In this document: in pieces, positions 14,001 through 29,000 of the stretch
Layout of the letters: every line of letters begins with the position of its first letter
Position numbering within the stretch: the stretch's first letter is position 1
Assembly (NCBI RefSeq): GCF_000003605.2
Contig: NW_003112474.1
Coordinates: 4,984-50,494 of the forward strand
DNA from: Saccoglossus kowalevskii
Taxonomy: Eukaryota; Hemichordata; Enteropneusta; Harrimaniidae
Reading direction: 5' to 3'
Length of the DNA: 45,511 bases
Program-made: the position numbers and the translations under genes
Notes under the pieces: model-generated
Database searches by the model: none
The model's input: the letters and a program-made list of their open reading frames with translations, nothing else
What the model was told of the DNA's origin: nothing

Positions 14001-17000
14001 CCCGTGTAACTGTGACCCATTTGGTTCTACCAGTCAATACTGTGATCCAGTGAGTGGTCAATGTCAATGTCAACTAACAACCATGGGATTACAGTGTAAT
14101 TCATGTAAAGATAATTACTATGGATTGGATAGTGGTGGTTGTAAGCCATGTGATTGTGATCCTAGTGGGAGTCTGCCTGGTATAACATGTGACCAAGTTA
14201 CTGGACAGTGTGTTTGTAAAGCTAATGTACAGGTGAGTACAATTCATGGTTGAGCTAATGTGTCTGTCTGGATTGGCTTCAAAGTGTTTATATCTCTTGT
14301 GTGCCATCCATACAGATAAAACAACAGTCTAATATAATTCAACTTTGCACTTTGTGATTAGATTGAGTTTACATATAAATAAAATCATGTGATTTTGTTT
14401 TTGTTTATTATGAATTGAAATGATTCACTGGGCGCAAAATACATATAGGATCTTATGACCTTGTCGTTGTTATTACTTATCAATTTATATTTGTATCCCA
14501 ACAGGGTACTAAATGTAACGAATGTAAAGATGACTACCACAGTCTACTGAGCAGCAATGGTGATGGCTGCATGCCATGTGGTTGTAATACTGATGGTACA
14601 TTGGCTGGATCCACTGTGTGTGATAAATCAACTGCCCAGTGTCCATGTAAACCACTGGTACAGGGAATGACATGTAATCAGTGCCAGGGTAATAGCTGGG
14701 GATTGAGTGTGTCTAATCCTGATGGTTGCCAGGCGTGTAACTGTGATGCATCAGGTATGAAAAGCAGAGATTGGGTACTAAACCCCAAAATATGCTAAGA
14801 CTCTTAATGATTTTTGAGATAAAAATACAATAGTTTTAAGTACTCCACATTTTAATATATGGTCTCATAGACTTTTGATGACTTCCACCATGTTAATTAT
14901 GCAAATTATATGCTAATTATTATCTTTCAAGCTTTTTAGTTTGTGCTTAACATTGGCCAGGCAGTATATTATTTACTAATAGCTATTGCATTTTACCATT
15001 TCTTGGACTAGATCACTAATAAGATGTTCACTGATGTAATGTAATTAGTATTACGGTATTTTGTTTTGTAGGTACTTTATTTGGTGATCAGGTGTCACCC
15101 ACTGATCTGGTATGTGATCAAAACAGTGGACAATGTGCATGTTTGACTGGTCGAGAAGGAAGACAGTGTAATAGCTGTAGTTCAGGTAAGATTATTTTAC
15201 TCTTTGGTTTTCTGTGTTGCCATTGCAATAAGATATGTTATATTTCATATTTTCATAACTAATGACATTGTTTTGTCACTTTGTGCTGTCCTTGCTCATT
15301 TTTCAGGTTATTATTTACCCGATAACAATGGCCGTGGTTGCTTGCTGTGTGCCTGTCATCCGATAGCCACACTACCGGGCACCACATGTAGCAGTACAGG
15401 TGGGCAGTGTGTATGTAAAGGTAATGGTGCTGGTGTGTCTGGAAGGCAGTGTAACACATGTCTAACTGGATATTATAATTTCAATGATGCAACTGGGACG
15501 TAAGTATGATTCATAAATACTTAACTTGAAAAAGTTTAGCAATTCCTCAATTTTCTAATATTTTGTGTATCTGTTCTAGTTTATTCTTTCGAATTGGATA
15601 CATCATTGTAATCTTATAGCTATGTATATAATCATAAGCTTAAAACAAATATTGATGGCTGATTTAATTAATAACATGGTTGTAACAAAGTGTGGGTTGT
15701 TCAGCTAATTATGGCTGATCATTTGGGAAATGTTGAATTCTATATTGGCGATTCAAATGACTCATGACAAATTATTCACATATTTGTGAATTTGTGAAGT
15801 CATTGTATTCTAACAACCTGCTGTGTTTTTTCTTTTAATTTTTATAGATGTACCTCATGTAATTGTAATATTGCTGGCAGTGTGGGTACAGGGTGTGATG
15901 TCAACTCTGGTGTCTGTCAGTGTAAGCAGTATGTCATGGGAGTCAAGTGTGATACTTGTATACCAGGAAGTAGCAATCTGGATGCTGGAAATCCTTATGG
16001 CTGTACAAAATGTAAGCGAAACCATCAACTTTTATCTGATGATTTTCAATGAAGATTAATTTTTTGAAAACGTATGGAGATCATACATGTATGTAAATTA
16101 AACTCTGCACTCTTCATAATATGCAAATCATATTCAAATTTAACTCTGCACTCTTTTTACATAGTAACACAAATGTTACTCTGCATTCTTCCTAATATGC
16201 AAATAAAACTGCATCTTTCTGTATGGAAGCCATATGCAAATGAAACTCTGCACTCTTTCTAATCATGTGTAAATAATAAGTAAATAATTCCAAATATTGA
16301 AATCCCAAACAACATTATAGCACATAATTCCCAGGGGTGAAATTACACTAGCATTGTATAAATCTAACTGTAAAATCTTTTTTCAGCTCCATCACAACAG
16401 CCAGCTCCTACTTGGGAAGCATTGAGTCCATATTCTATTAAGCTAACATGGGAACCACCTGATGAACCGAATGGTGCTATACAATCTTACAGTCTGTTCA
16501 GAGATGATGTCTTATTGTTTCAAGGAATTACGAATTCTGACCCACTTGGTAGGACATTTATTTATCTTGCTGCTCAAACTTCACCGTTAGTAGTTACAGC
16601 TTTCTTATCCTGCTATTACTTGCCGTTCACACACTGGAATTGCTAATGTTGTCAGCAAGTGATGCGTTAACACTATATAGCAATTCCTTTTTTAAAAAAT
16701 AAATTGTAGTTGTATGTTGTAGTAATAAATATGATGTATTCTGTTTTACAGTGACCCAGGAATACATAGATACACAGAATATCCAACCATACACAGAGTA
16801 TATTTACTATATTGTGACTGCCAACACCGCTGGTTCAACTCAGAGTCCATCAGTCACAGCAAGAACACCTGATAACATTCCTAATGGTTTTGATATACTG
16901 ATTGTCAGTAACATACAAGCTAGATCAGCTGATTTTACATGGTCTAGACCCAATGGTATGTCATTGTCAATTGCTTGCAAACAAACATTTTTATATATTA

Positions 17001-20000
17001 TTACCAAATTATTAATATGTATTTATCATATATCTGTAGGTTGATATTTGATGAAGATCCTATGAGTTCCATGTATACATCATACTTCACCTTGGAAAAG
17101 TTTAATTGCTTAAACAAAAATGATTGAAATTATTACTGTTCTCGAAAATGCAAAATGCATAGTCCACGCAAAAACACTTACGATACTCGAGTAAAACAAC
17201 AAGAGAAGAACACTAAACATTTGCATTCATATTTCTAAAAATTTACCTTGTGTCATCATCTCACAATTCGTTATGTGATTTCAAAACTGCATCTCCTATC
17301 ATAATTGATGGCATATCATCATCTTAAAGAAATGTTAACAGTTGGTTTGTGAAAATCACCAATTATTGATATTCATGCACTATTTGTTGGTATGGGAAAA
17401 TGCCATAAACTTATCTTGCTTTGTTTTATTCAATATGGATAGATGTCAAAAATAGGCAGTAGTGCGTAGACAACAACTTTGAATTGAGAAGGCAATATTC
17501 ACCATTTTCAAGTTGATTTCTTTGTAGACAACTAAAACAAGCACGGATATCCTCAATTTTGTATGTAAATATCTGGGAATGTCACAAACTTAGATTCAAG
17601 TTAAAGTTAACATGTACTATATACAAGAGTATTAATTACCAGTACCGTAATTAATATTTGTCATATTCTTTGTCTTGCTTTTTAGATGTAAATGGTCCAA
17701 TCTTAAGTTATACACTGAGCTCAGTTTCACTTAGCGAGCCTGATTTCCCCGTTGAATATTACAACGGTCTAAATACCTACGTGCAGGTATCAACACTTAT
17801 CCCGTTCACCAATTATACCTTCACATTGACTGTCTGCATTGACAGTGGATGTGGTACTGGTGTACCGGTGATAGTCATCACACCACAAGCAGCTCCTCAA
17901 ATGCAACTGCCACCGATAGCTACGCCATTAAGCTCTACTGAAATATTTGTGTTGTGGCAACCTCCAATGGCACCTAATGGTAAGTCGTTTTTGCTTTGTG
18001 TGTGAAATTAATTAAAAGTTCAGAAAAGTGATATTGGTGTCAGTACCAAGTAAATGATGATAATATCCTGAATATATATCTTGATATCCTGTGATTTTAT
18101 TTTCAGGTGTCATCACACACTATGAGTTATTCATGAGAGGTGCCCTTGGTCCTGATGGCACCAGAGACCCAGAGGAAAGTCGTATATTTTTTCCTGCTGG
18201 ATGGTACAATCCAAGACCTACTCTGAGTCCTCTAGATGATCCAGTTGACCCACCAGCTACACAGTACACAGTTGAGGATCTGTCACCCTACACACAGTAT
18301 GAATTCAAAGTGGCATCTAGGAATTCAGTCGGCTCTACAGAAAGTGCTTGGAGTATTGCCACTACTCTAGAAGCAGGTAAATGCATGTAGTAGTATTTCT
18401 TGTTGCTACTAGAAACGACAATTGAAATTCCTAACAGTAACGGCTCTCAATGTTGTAGAATTGGATTGTTACTTTGTCATTTGTCATTATCTTATTTCCT
18501 TTATTTTTTTGTGTCTCAGCACCTTTATCAATGCCAACTCCTGTGATATTGACTGTGTCAAGTAGTACACTAAGTGTTACATGGCAGAAACCAAGTAATG
18601 ATCAAAGTCAAGGTCTTATTACTGTCTATAATGTCTATTGGATGATGTCCAACACTGATCCATTTGGTCCACCAATGATTCCACAGGTATGTTGTCACTT
18701 CACTTTATAAAATTATCAGATATGTAATAAATTTTGCATGTATACAAAAAAAATTAAGGGTTATCAATCTTTTTCACTAATTTCAAGCCTCGAAAAGTCT
18801 CAGATTAAAAATGTCTTCCATGTAAATACAAAAATTGATTTTAATGAAATGATTTTGATGTTTTATTCTCATCTTTAAACCAATTTAAAACTAAAAATAA
18901 GTGTTCTCATTTTATAAGTTAACATCAATGGTGAAAATATTTACCATATTTACTCTATTGTATTTACATCTTAATAAAAGTGCACATTAAATCAAATATT
19001 GCATTTAATGTATACTGTATCATTAACATACAACTTATTTTGACAAGAGACATACGGTATCTCTGTCATTAAATATAATCTTATGCTCTACTAATAGAGT
19101 CAGTATGGTAGGTATTGTCAGGAAATATTACATTAAGTTTAATACAAGTATGTTTGTTTTTCAGTTATTGTACAGTGCTACTGGTGATGAGTTCAGTTAT
19201 CTGGCTGGCGGCTTTGAACCATTTAGTACACAGACATTTTACATTGAATCTTGTAATAGTGTAGGATGTGTGTCCAGTTCTACTGCGAGTGGACAGACAT
19301 TACCTGCTGGTAGGTATACACTTAGGTTGTAACAGCTTTCTTGATTGGACTATTTTTAGGTTCACTTTGAATGTTAAGTAATGTTAACCAATGGCTATGC
19401 GTCTTATGAGTCATTAAATTTTGTTGTGTTCATCTTCCGCTGTTATGCCATTTTTCAAAAGTAAATTCAAGAAAATAAACATATGATAGTATTGTATAAC
19501 AATTTAATAGTGAAAATAAATAATAGAATAATTTTGTTCATATACAATTCAGCTCCATCAAATCAGAATTCACCATCTGTAGAAGGTTACAATTCTACCA
19601 CAATGTACATCAGTTGGATACCTCCATCTTTATTGAATGGACCAGCACCTAGTTATCAACTACAGAGAACTATGGCATCGTTTAGTATACCGCCACCCAG
19701 AGTTACAGAAGGGAGACGTTTTCCCGGTGGTGGATATTATTTCTTTCCAAGTGGTACAATACCATCCTCATCTTACACTGGTAAGTGTAGTGCTATTTTG
19801 GTGAATGTTCTAGGATTGTTAATGTTTGAAGTAATATATTGTGAGAATTTATGTGTGATACATAAAGATCTGTATCACAGAAACATTACACCATTGATTC
19901 TTTTCTTGTTATTTCTTTCAAAATACTTTCTCGTGTTTAAATCATTGCGTAAAATCATTTTGTTTCTAATTACATATTTTATTAGGTATTGAACTTGACT

Positions 20001-23000
20001 TTCGAACTCAGCGACCCAGTCCTGCCAGTGCTCCCCTGGATGCATTGCTTTTATTCGCTGTATCTGACGGGCAACAAGAAGAGTACATTGTGATTCAACT
20101 CAGAAGTGGCCGGCCTTGGTTTTTGATGGATCCACAAGGTGGAGCTGTTGCCATAACAACATTCAATGATGCAGGTAAAATGTATGATGATGGAGAATGG
20201 CATCATATATTAGTTTTGAGAAATGGAAATTTTGGTTCTATCACAGTGGATGAACAATATACAGGTAAGTTTTATGTACAGTGTATTACTGAAACTGAAC
20301 CATTTGAATCTGTCTGATTGTGTTTTTCATAATTTGTTTTGCGCTCTGGTTGGATGTCAAATCAATTCAATGCAATAAATTGCAATAAATAAATGGTAGA
20401 AAAATTCATGTAAAAAATGTGTCACAGTTATACAAAATCTTACAAAAAATAAAACTGACATAATCATAAAATGTACAGCATTTGAATCTAAAATCAGATC
20501 TAATGAGGACAACGTTTGCTGACAATGAAGACATTTTTGAAATAAATTGTGTTACTTTGCAGTGATTTTCATAGCTTTTTTGCGAATTCTAAAGAAGATT
20601 ATTGCCTGAACAAAGTCCTGGAGAAATTATTTCAATGCTACAACAATTATAAATCTGTCTTTTGCTATTTTAGTTTTTGTTCACTATTTTGTTGTACGAA
20701 TCAAATCATTGTGAATAATTAATTACATTACCGGTTTGTAATGCTTACTAGTGTGATTTTAAACAAATGATATTGCAGTTTTTATTGTGCTCCATGTCTT
20801 GTTTTCCATAATAATCTGTTGACCTGCTCTGTATATTTGTACTGTTTTCACTTGTGTGTCTCCCGTTAACAGGTGCTGGCACATCATCCACGTCATCTCA
20901 AGTGATTGGAGAAACAATCGGTGTCTACATGGGAGGTCTACCTAACGAATTTGTGATTATCAGATCGGATTCTGGAAACACTGAAGTGGTTCGACAAGGT
21001 TTTGTTGGGTGTATGCGCAATGTGAGAATCAAGAAACAGCACACGCCCACTGAGGTGTGGGAGGATTTGGATTGGAACACAGCTGTATCAAGTTCCCATG
21101 TATTTCCAACAATGGAAGGATGTCCAGCACAATTGCAACCTGGCATTCAGTTTCTAGGGAGAGGTGAATTAATTTGTTTTTATGTTCCAATGTATGCATC
21201 CAATAATTTGAAAAGAATGAAATACAAAAATACTGTTTTCTATTATGAAAACGTTAATTCTAATTCATGCTGTCTTTGCAGGTTATGCTGTTCTGTCATC
21301 TACTTACTTCACGGGAGGGTTCAGTTTTTCCATCAGTTTTGATTTCCGAACTGAAATTAATTCTGGACTACTCATAACTGCAACTGGTACTAATGGAGCT
21401 TACATCTTGATTCAACTCATTGATGGCAACTTGCAGGTTAGCTAATCCTAAATATTGTACAGCAAATCCACATATGGATAAATAACTATCGTACTCTATG
21501 TAATCACTGGCTGGCCTTCGCTATATTTGTCAGAATTAAATACATAAATATTTATAGAATGTATAAAATTTCCAGCCATTTCCATGTTTCTAATAATTCC
21601 ATGTTTAAAATAAATCTGTAGTTCCAGATATATACTGATATTGGTGTGTCAGCTTCTGTGGCATTGATGGATTCATCAAACTCTCTCTGCAATGGACAAT
21701 GGCAGAGTGTAACATTCAGCAAAACTACCACCCAGTTGTCAATCACTGTACTCAATGTTGCATCAGAAACAAATCAAGTTACAACAGATAACCTGCAGAT
21801 ATCATCCAGTCTCAACATTGGAGGTGTGTCTGACCAATCAGATACAGGTAGAATCCTCAGTAATGCAGGAATAACAGTGCAGTCTGGTGAGTTCATTTAT
21901 CTATTCATTCAAAACTTCCATGTTTGTTGATGGAGTGATTAAACTCACTTTCTTATTAGTTTGACTGATGAGATCTAATTTCACTTGAGCACACCAATTC
22001 AACACAGTCTATTACCATGATGATCTGTAATGAATATTGTCTTGATTTTCATAAAACATTTTATTGGTCTCAGGTTATGGTGGCTGTCTGAAGAACCTTC
22101 GCATCAACAGTGGAACTGCCATTGATTTCATGAAGGATGTAACAGAGATAGTGAATGTGAATTTAGATGGATGTCCTCCGACTGTGTCATCTCAGTCAAC
22201 GTGTACAGACCCACAGATAACTACCATCTATCAGGGAGTTACCAATTCATATTATGACACAGGATTACAAGTCTACACTGGTAAGAAGGTCATCTTTATG
22301 CAATATTGTTATGCAAATGAGTTGTATACATTGTTTTCCTTATTTGTATTGTGCCTCAGTGACTTAGATGATGCAACTCTAGTCTGAAATGCAGATTAAT
22401 TACAATGAATCATCTCTTCAACCATATTTGGTGTATCATTACAGTATTTGTAAGCCAATATTACATGATATCTTTGTCTGATCTGTTTCATAGAATATAT
22501 TTACCGTGTGATATCAAGTAATGACCAAGGAAGTGCTACCAGTGAATGGAGCAGTGGAAGAACATTGGAAGGAGGTAAGATTTTAGAAAGTATTACATAA
22601 TATGGAAATTACACATAGTGCCAGGTAATTTCTGTTACCTGATGTGAGATTGCAGATTTATTATAAGTAAAAGATCGTTCTATCGTTTAAAATTATTACT
22701 AGCAAACAGAACATTTTCACTAATGCTACTATTCCTGATTAAGAAAACAAATTCTGAAAACCTTGCGTTTTTATCTCCATAATGGAACTTAACTCTGCAT
22801 ATTTATTTTCATAGCACCGACTGGTATCTCGGCACCGAATGACCCAATATCACCTGATGGTTACACCATTGAAGTACGCTGGCAGCAGTCAGGTGGTAAT
22901 ACAGGTCTTATTACACAATATATACTATCAGCATATAATCTAGATAGTGCATCAGAAGACCCAATCACTGCTGTATATACTGATACCACACAGTTGGAAT

Positions 23001-26000
23001 ATGTTGGTAAATAAAATAAATTCTATCTTTTTATTGTTTATATCAATTCATTCACAGGTACTACTAAATAAATGGGAACAAACTAATTTGTATTTTTTTT
23101 TATTATGTTCTGTGAATTTAAAGATATTTCTGTCTTCTATTGAAATGTTTATGACGTAATTCTTCTATTAGAAGTACATACACACCCAGAAACATGTTAT
23201 ATTATCTATTTCTGAACACTTCTATATTGTAGTATAAGATAATTAATATTTTTAGTTAACACTGAAGTTCAAAGGTCAGAATAACTGTAGGCATGGTCAT
23301 AACTGCAGTATGAATGGACAACATGTTTGGCTTACTATATGCTTTTAATATAGCAAATACAGTACAGATAAATGAAATGTTTCTCTCTAGATGTTTTGAT
23401 TGAGAAATTGAATATGAGAGAAAACAACTACAATTTTGAGATGTTAATTGTTATACAAATACAGAGTTTTATTTCCTTATTTGATTTTTTGTATTTTGAT
23501 ATACATGTACTAACTTGTGATTGTGTTCCTAAACTGTTGCATGTTTATGACATTCACGCTAATTCGTTTGGTGGAAGTCACCGTTTTCTGTCTACAGGAT
23601 GTGATGTGTCATTTAATTACTACTGCTGCTTTATCTTGTAGCTTATTCCAGTTTTCTACAGTTCTCTTTCAATTTTTGCTTGCTTTATTTAGCAAGTCCT
23701 ATTTCCAAATTTATGATGCCTTCATTTATTGGTTTGAGAGGAGTTCCCAATGGTTGAGTGAATTGTAAAAAGTGAACAACTCTCTTAGCCCTGTTGGTGT
23801 ACACATCTGCTTCTGATCAATAAGAATGTGTTCACTAACAAAATTAATCCTTTTTACAAATAAATGATGTCATCAATTACCATCATATTAACCCTGTTAT
23901 TTTTCCCACTATAACTAATTCACCCTGCTCCATTTTCCATTGTCATACTAGGTTCTTTTCTTGTTGGTAAGTCTTCCTATTCTGCCTCCATTGCATGACT
24001 GAATGTCTGGTATGGTTTTATGTTTGATGAAGTACTACCATATATGGACTGTACATGTCCCATATATGAACTGCACATGTGCCAAATATGGACTATATGT
24101 GGCTTGAATACATGCCATATATGGACTGTACATGTGCCATATATGGAATGTGCATGTACCATATATGAAATGTACATGCACCGTATATGGAATGTACATG
24201 TGCCATATATGGAATGTACATGTGCCATATATGGAATGTACATGTGCCATATACGGAATGTACATGTGCCATATATGGAATGTACATGTGCCATATATGG
24301 AATGTACATGTGCCATATATGGAATGTACATGTGCCATATTTGGAATGTACATGTGCCATATATAGAATGTACATGTGCCATGTATGGAATGTGCATGTG
24401 CCATGTATGGAATGTACATGTGCCATATGTGGAATGTACATGTACCATATATGGACTGCATTCTGTGGTCATGCATGAACTACGCACCATGTACCACAAT
24501 TGCATACATCATGTGATTTCACATGCAGACTGCATCATGTGGCATTGTTATGTGGTGTTAATAACAATACTTAACAATATATATTTAATTATCTTTGATA
24601 ACCAAATTATTCCCATTAGAAAAGTAATATTTTCATGGGTAAATTTCAACAACAAAATTTCAACAATGTGAATTGGTGATATGGATGTATAAGTTTGTTG
24701 CTTGTTATATAACTTCATTAGATGAATGGGTGTATTAGAAGTTGGAATGATTATTGCTTGTAATTGGAAAACTAATTTAATATGTTGATAATTAATGGAA
24801 CCACTAAATTGCCAAGCTTTCATACAATGCCATACATTTCAATGTGTGTGTATGTCATTTAAATTCTTCCTAAAATGGTCTGTAAAAGTAAAAGTAGAAG
24901 TCTTGAATCAAAGTGTAAATATATCTTACATGGTTATGATTCCATTTCTTTTTGAAGGTGAATGTTTTAAATTAAAATAATGTGGCTTCAAAACTGTCTG
25001 AATTCTTAAATAAACCTAACATTCAACTAGGAAATGTCATCACAGCTAGAAAGATCCTTGATATACCAATCAAGTACTTATACATTTCAATTTGCACTTT
25101 ATAGTCAAAGTACAATTAATTATTAATTGGTTTTTAATTTAGGTAAATAGTGATGAACAGGTAAAAATTGATTAAGTTAAGATTGTAAATTTAAATTTAT
25201 AAGTACTTGGGTATTCTATTTCTACAACTTTTCTCTTCTACCTAGTTCTTTTATTACAGTAGTCTGAGACTCTGATGTGGTGTTTCTTTCTGCAGTGGTG
25301 AGATAGTCAAAACACTTAGGAGGACCTTAAACCATGAATCCCTCCTCTGAAATGGAATGACCCACTTGGAAATTTAAATACCGTTATGTTCTCAGTTCTA
25401 AGTGTCTTGACTATCTACATAATAGCTCAATTTTTTCTTGATACTTCATGGGGTTAAAGGTTAGGTGAATAACAACACAGAAGTCTTCCAAATACTGGAT
25501 GTAGTAATACTGTGGAATAAACATTGTCAGTAATGATCACACTCGCACACTGATAGTCCAGTAGTGTCCATGGTGAAAATATAACCTCTGTTGTCCAAGT
25601 TTAAATAATTAACGGAACTGTTTCTGAAATACTAAAAATTGATATCTGTAAATTAATTAGTTATTCATATTTAATGGGATGAAATTTTCAATTCTAATCT
25701 TAACAATTATAATTTTGAGTTGTTATTTAAACTTTGGACAATGTGGCTTAATTAATAGACAAAACCTGTTATAAAGATTGTCTGATTCTATTCACAGGTA
25801 ACATTACTGGAGTTATACCATATACAAATTATAGAGTGACTGTGACAGCCTGTACTGCTGGTGGATGTACAGAAAGTGATAGTGTGTTTATACAAACCAG
25901 TGAGGAAGGTATGTATATCCTACATAAGTGGAAATTAAAAATAATAGTATTACCCGGTAATTATACGCCATCATTTGCATGCATTAATTTGCATTCAGTT

Positions 26001-29000
26001 ATATTTAAATTTTCACATGCAGTAAATTCTGGACAGTAATTCTGATGATGACAGTCAGCAGGGAGACTCTTACAACAACAAATATATTAGAAGAGTTTAA
26101 TATAAATATTAACAGATTATTATTCAGACATGAGAAGCATTTCTGTAAGATGCGTAATGTAAAAAAGTGATATATCTTTAGAAGGAAAATTTAAATTTGG
26201 TGATTGTAAAGTAATTACTGAACTGTTTTCTTTCCACAGAACCAGAAGGAGTTAATCCTCCTGTAGCAACAGAAAAAATGTCAACGTCCTTGAAACTAAG
26301 TTGGTCTGAACCATATCGTCCTAATGGAATCATTACTGGATATGCTTTATACATGGAGAATTCTGTCATATATAGTGGTAACCTTATGACCTATACACAA
26401 ACAGGTCTCAGTACATTCACTAGTTATCAGTTTAAACTCACTGGTAAGTAATTTTATCATGTATTGTATGTGATATTGTTGAATCATTTATGACAAAATT
26501 AGTTTTATATCCAAGTCTCAATGAATTTAGTATTCACCAAATATGTTCATTTATGTAAAATAATTACCGTACATTACAAATGTTTCAATGGTTGTTCAAT
26601 GTGTGGATATGTAAGTGGAACTCCAATCACAGAATTAGTTAAAACTTGTAGTAAAATCTGGTTTCAATCCATTGTAAAACATTGGATGAAAGTACTCAAA
26701 AACACAGGGAATTTAAAACTATTAGGCAATCAAGGTTTTTAATGTCAAGAGTATGTCACTTTTTATATCTCATGCATTTTAATTTCTTAACATTACTACT
26801 ATATTATTCCACTAGCATGTACTGTGGTTGGCTGTACAGATAGTGATGTTGTCTCCATATCCACTGGGCAGTTACCACCCAGCTCAATTGATGCACCGAC
26901 TATTTATGTGGAAGGACCGAGAACCATTGAAGTTGAGTGGAATCCACCGAACCAAATGAATGGTATATTAGAGAACTATGTACTCTATGTTTCCATCGAT
27001 GCCAGTGAATTTGGGGATGTTGTGTATAACTCTACAGCTACTGTTATAACGTCATATACACTTAATGACCTCATGCCAGGAACTACATACTTTATTAGAA
27101 TAGCGGTAAGTTAGCTTTCTTTTCTTTTCAGTATAAAGTGTTTCCAGCATATGACTTTGGTTCTAGTATTAACATATTTCCCCTGTTTAAAGAAGTTGCA
27201 CTTACAGCATTCTCAAAACTAGTTCATATACTTGTAAAAACAGCTGTAATACCCCAGTAGCTTCACAGCTTCTGCACATGCGTCAGACTGCCATAGCGTG
27301 TCATTGTTTACAAACAAACGTCTACCATGAGCCTTTGCATTTTTAGCGTATGTTGTTATCGCTTGGGAATTCCCGCATGTGCGTAGGGGATGACACTCCT
27401 GCTTTAAATTAATCTGGAATATATTATGGATAATCAGTAACACTCCTGCTTTAAATTAATCTGGAATATATTATGGATAATCAGTAACACTCCTGCTTTA
27501 AATTAATCTGGAATATATTATGGATAATCAGTATTGCACCTGACTTGCAACACTGCAAATTTAATAGATATTATTTGTGCAGTTTTATTTTCACGTAATC
27601 AAAAACAATTAGCATGAAAATAATGCATTATTGCATTTTGCAAAATATTTTGTTTGACTGGTATTTTACTTTGTTATGGCGTTGGGGGTATTTCTCATCC
27701 GTACACTATATATGTCATGTTGTGAACATGTTACTCAATGTTTTCAATTGTATCAAAGTCAAATACACTTAGGAACAAAATAAGTGTCCATTGGGACTTA
27801 TGGTGTTTAGTCTTGATTAAGTCAACATCATCTTTGTATACATCAGGATCAGACTTGCAATGCTTGATACACACAGCCGTTGTACACATCTTGTTGTTAT
27901 TGGACACATGATGATGACACATTGTATGAAGTTTGATTCAGCATGAACATTCTGCTCATTTTCTGCCATTGTTAATATTAATTTTATTTTATTATGTGGT
28001 TGTTTGGAGGAATGATAATTTTAAGGAATATAGTAAACTGAACAATTTTCAAAATATTCAGTACAAAACATTATTTATTTTTCAACAGGCATGCAATGGA
28101 GGTGGTTGCATCACCAGCAGTGCAAGCATAGCAACTACACATGAAGATCCTCCACAGGGGGTGCCAGCACCTTCTGTAATAGCATTGTCGCCCTATTCTC
28201 TCTATGTTAGCTGGACTCAACCAGATCAGCCAAATGGTAAATATGACTACTGTTGTTCACCCAACTGAAATTTGACTGAAATATACAGTGAATGTTGTCT
28301 ACATATATAGTAAACCAAGAAAATGCTGTTAAAACCTTAAAAAAGTAATTTATGTTTGTTTGTATGTCTAGATGACCTTTGGTGAGATATTTTGAGTCAC
28401 TATGCAAAACATAACATCATTCAACAGTGTTTGCTCTCATAATAATCAAAAACTCAAGAGAAATTTGAGATGAACACAATCTTGGATAACCATTCTGTAC
28501 CCGGTCTAAATTTTAGAAGCCAATAAATTATAAAAATATGGTGATAAAATGTTTACAGGGAGACAAAATTTAGTTGTGGAATTTTTTTAAAAACTTTTTC
28601 TAATGCTGTCATTTACTGTTTATCTCTTAGGAGTAATAACCAGCTACTCCCTATACCAGAATGGAATAGTCATACAAACAGGTCTGTTAACGACATATAC
28701 AGTCTTGGGTTTAACTCCATGGAGTTTACACACTTTCCGCGTTGAGGCGTGTACAACATCAGGATGTACTGTCGGCTCCGCAACTGAGGCCCGTACTCAG
28801 GAGTCCCCACCTGTTGGAGATATTACATTCCAAGTGAACGTCATCGATGCCTATAGTGTCAGTGCTTACTGGACGTCACCAAGCCAGCCAAATGGAAGGA
28901 TCATATATGAGGCCATGTTTACTGGTATATTCTATGTATCTCCAGGTAAGTCTGTGCTTTCTTCTCTTCTTCTCGAAACACACAATGAGAGTCTTTGCAG

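Larger units (their letters stand above)
23007..25797 (+). other. Intron 28 (2.8 kb), repeat-rich
   Basis: Holds the 22-bp minisatellite (24038-24466) and two inverted-repeat elements (25301-25416 and 25591-25741). Long open frames over the minisatellite on both strands are artefacts of a stop-free 22-bp unit. The rest is AT-rich with no recognised content. Confidence 0.75.

Noticed and set aside
20174..20180. Possible splice donor GGTAAAA inside exon 22
   Set aside because: The frame continues through DDGEWHHILVLRNG, a core LamG strand, to a better donor at 20265.
23977..24671. Long open frames on both strands over the minisatellite, encoding MYIPYMAHVHS-like repeats
   Set aside because: The 22-bp unit has no stop in any frame on either strand, so several overlapping frames stay open in parallel; there is no domain, start context or splice logic.
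26521..26742. 73-codon ORF in intron 30 with some Cys
   Set aside because: No acceptor/donor pair compatible with neighbouring exons; FN3-7 is already complete without it.
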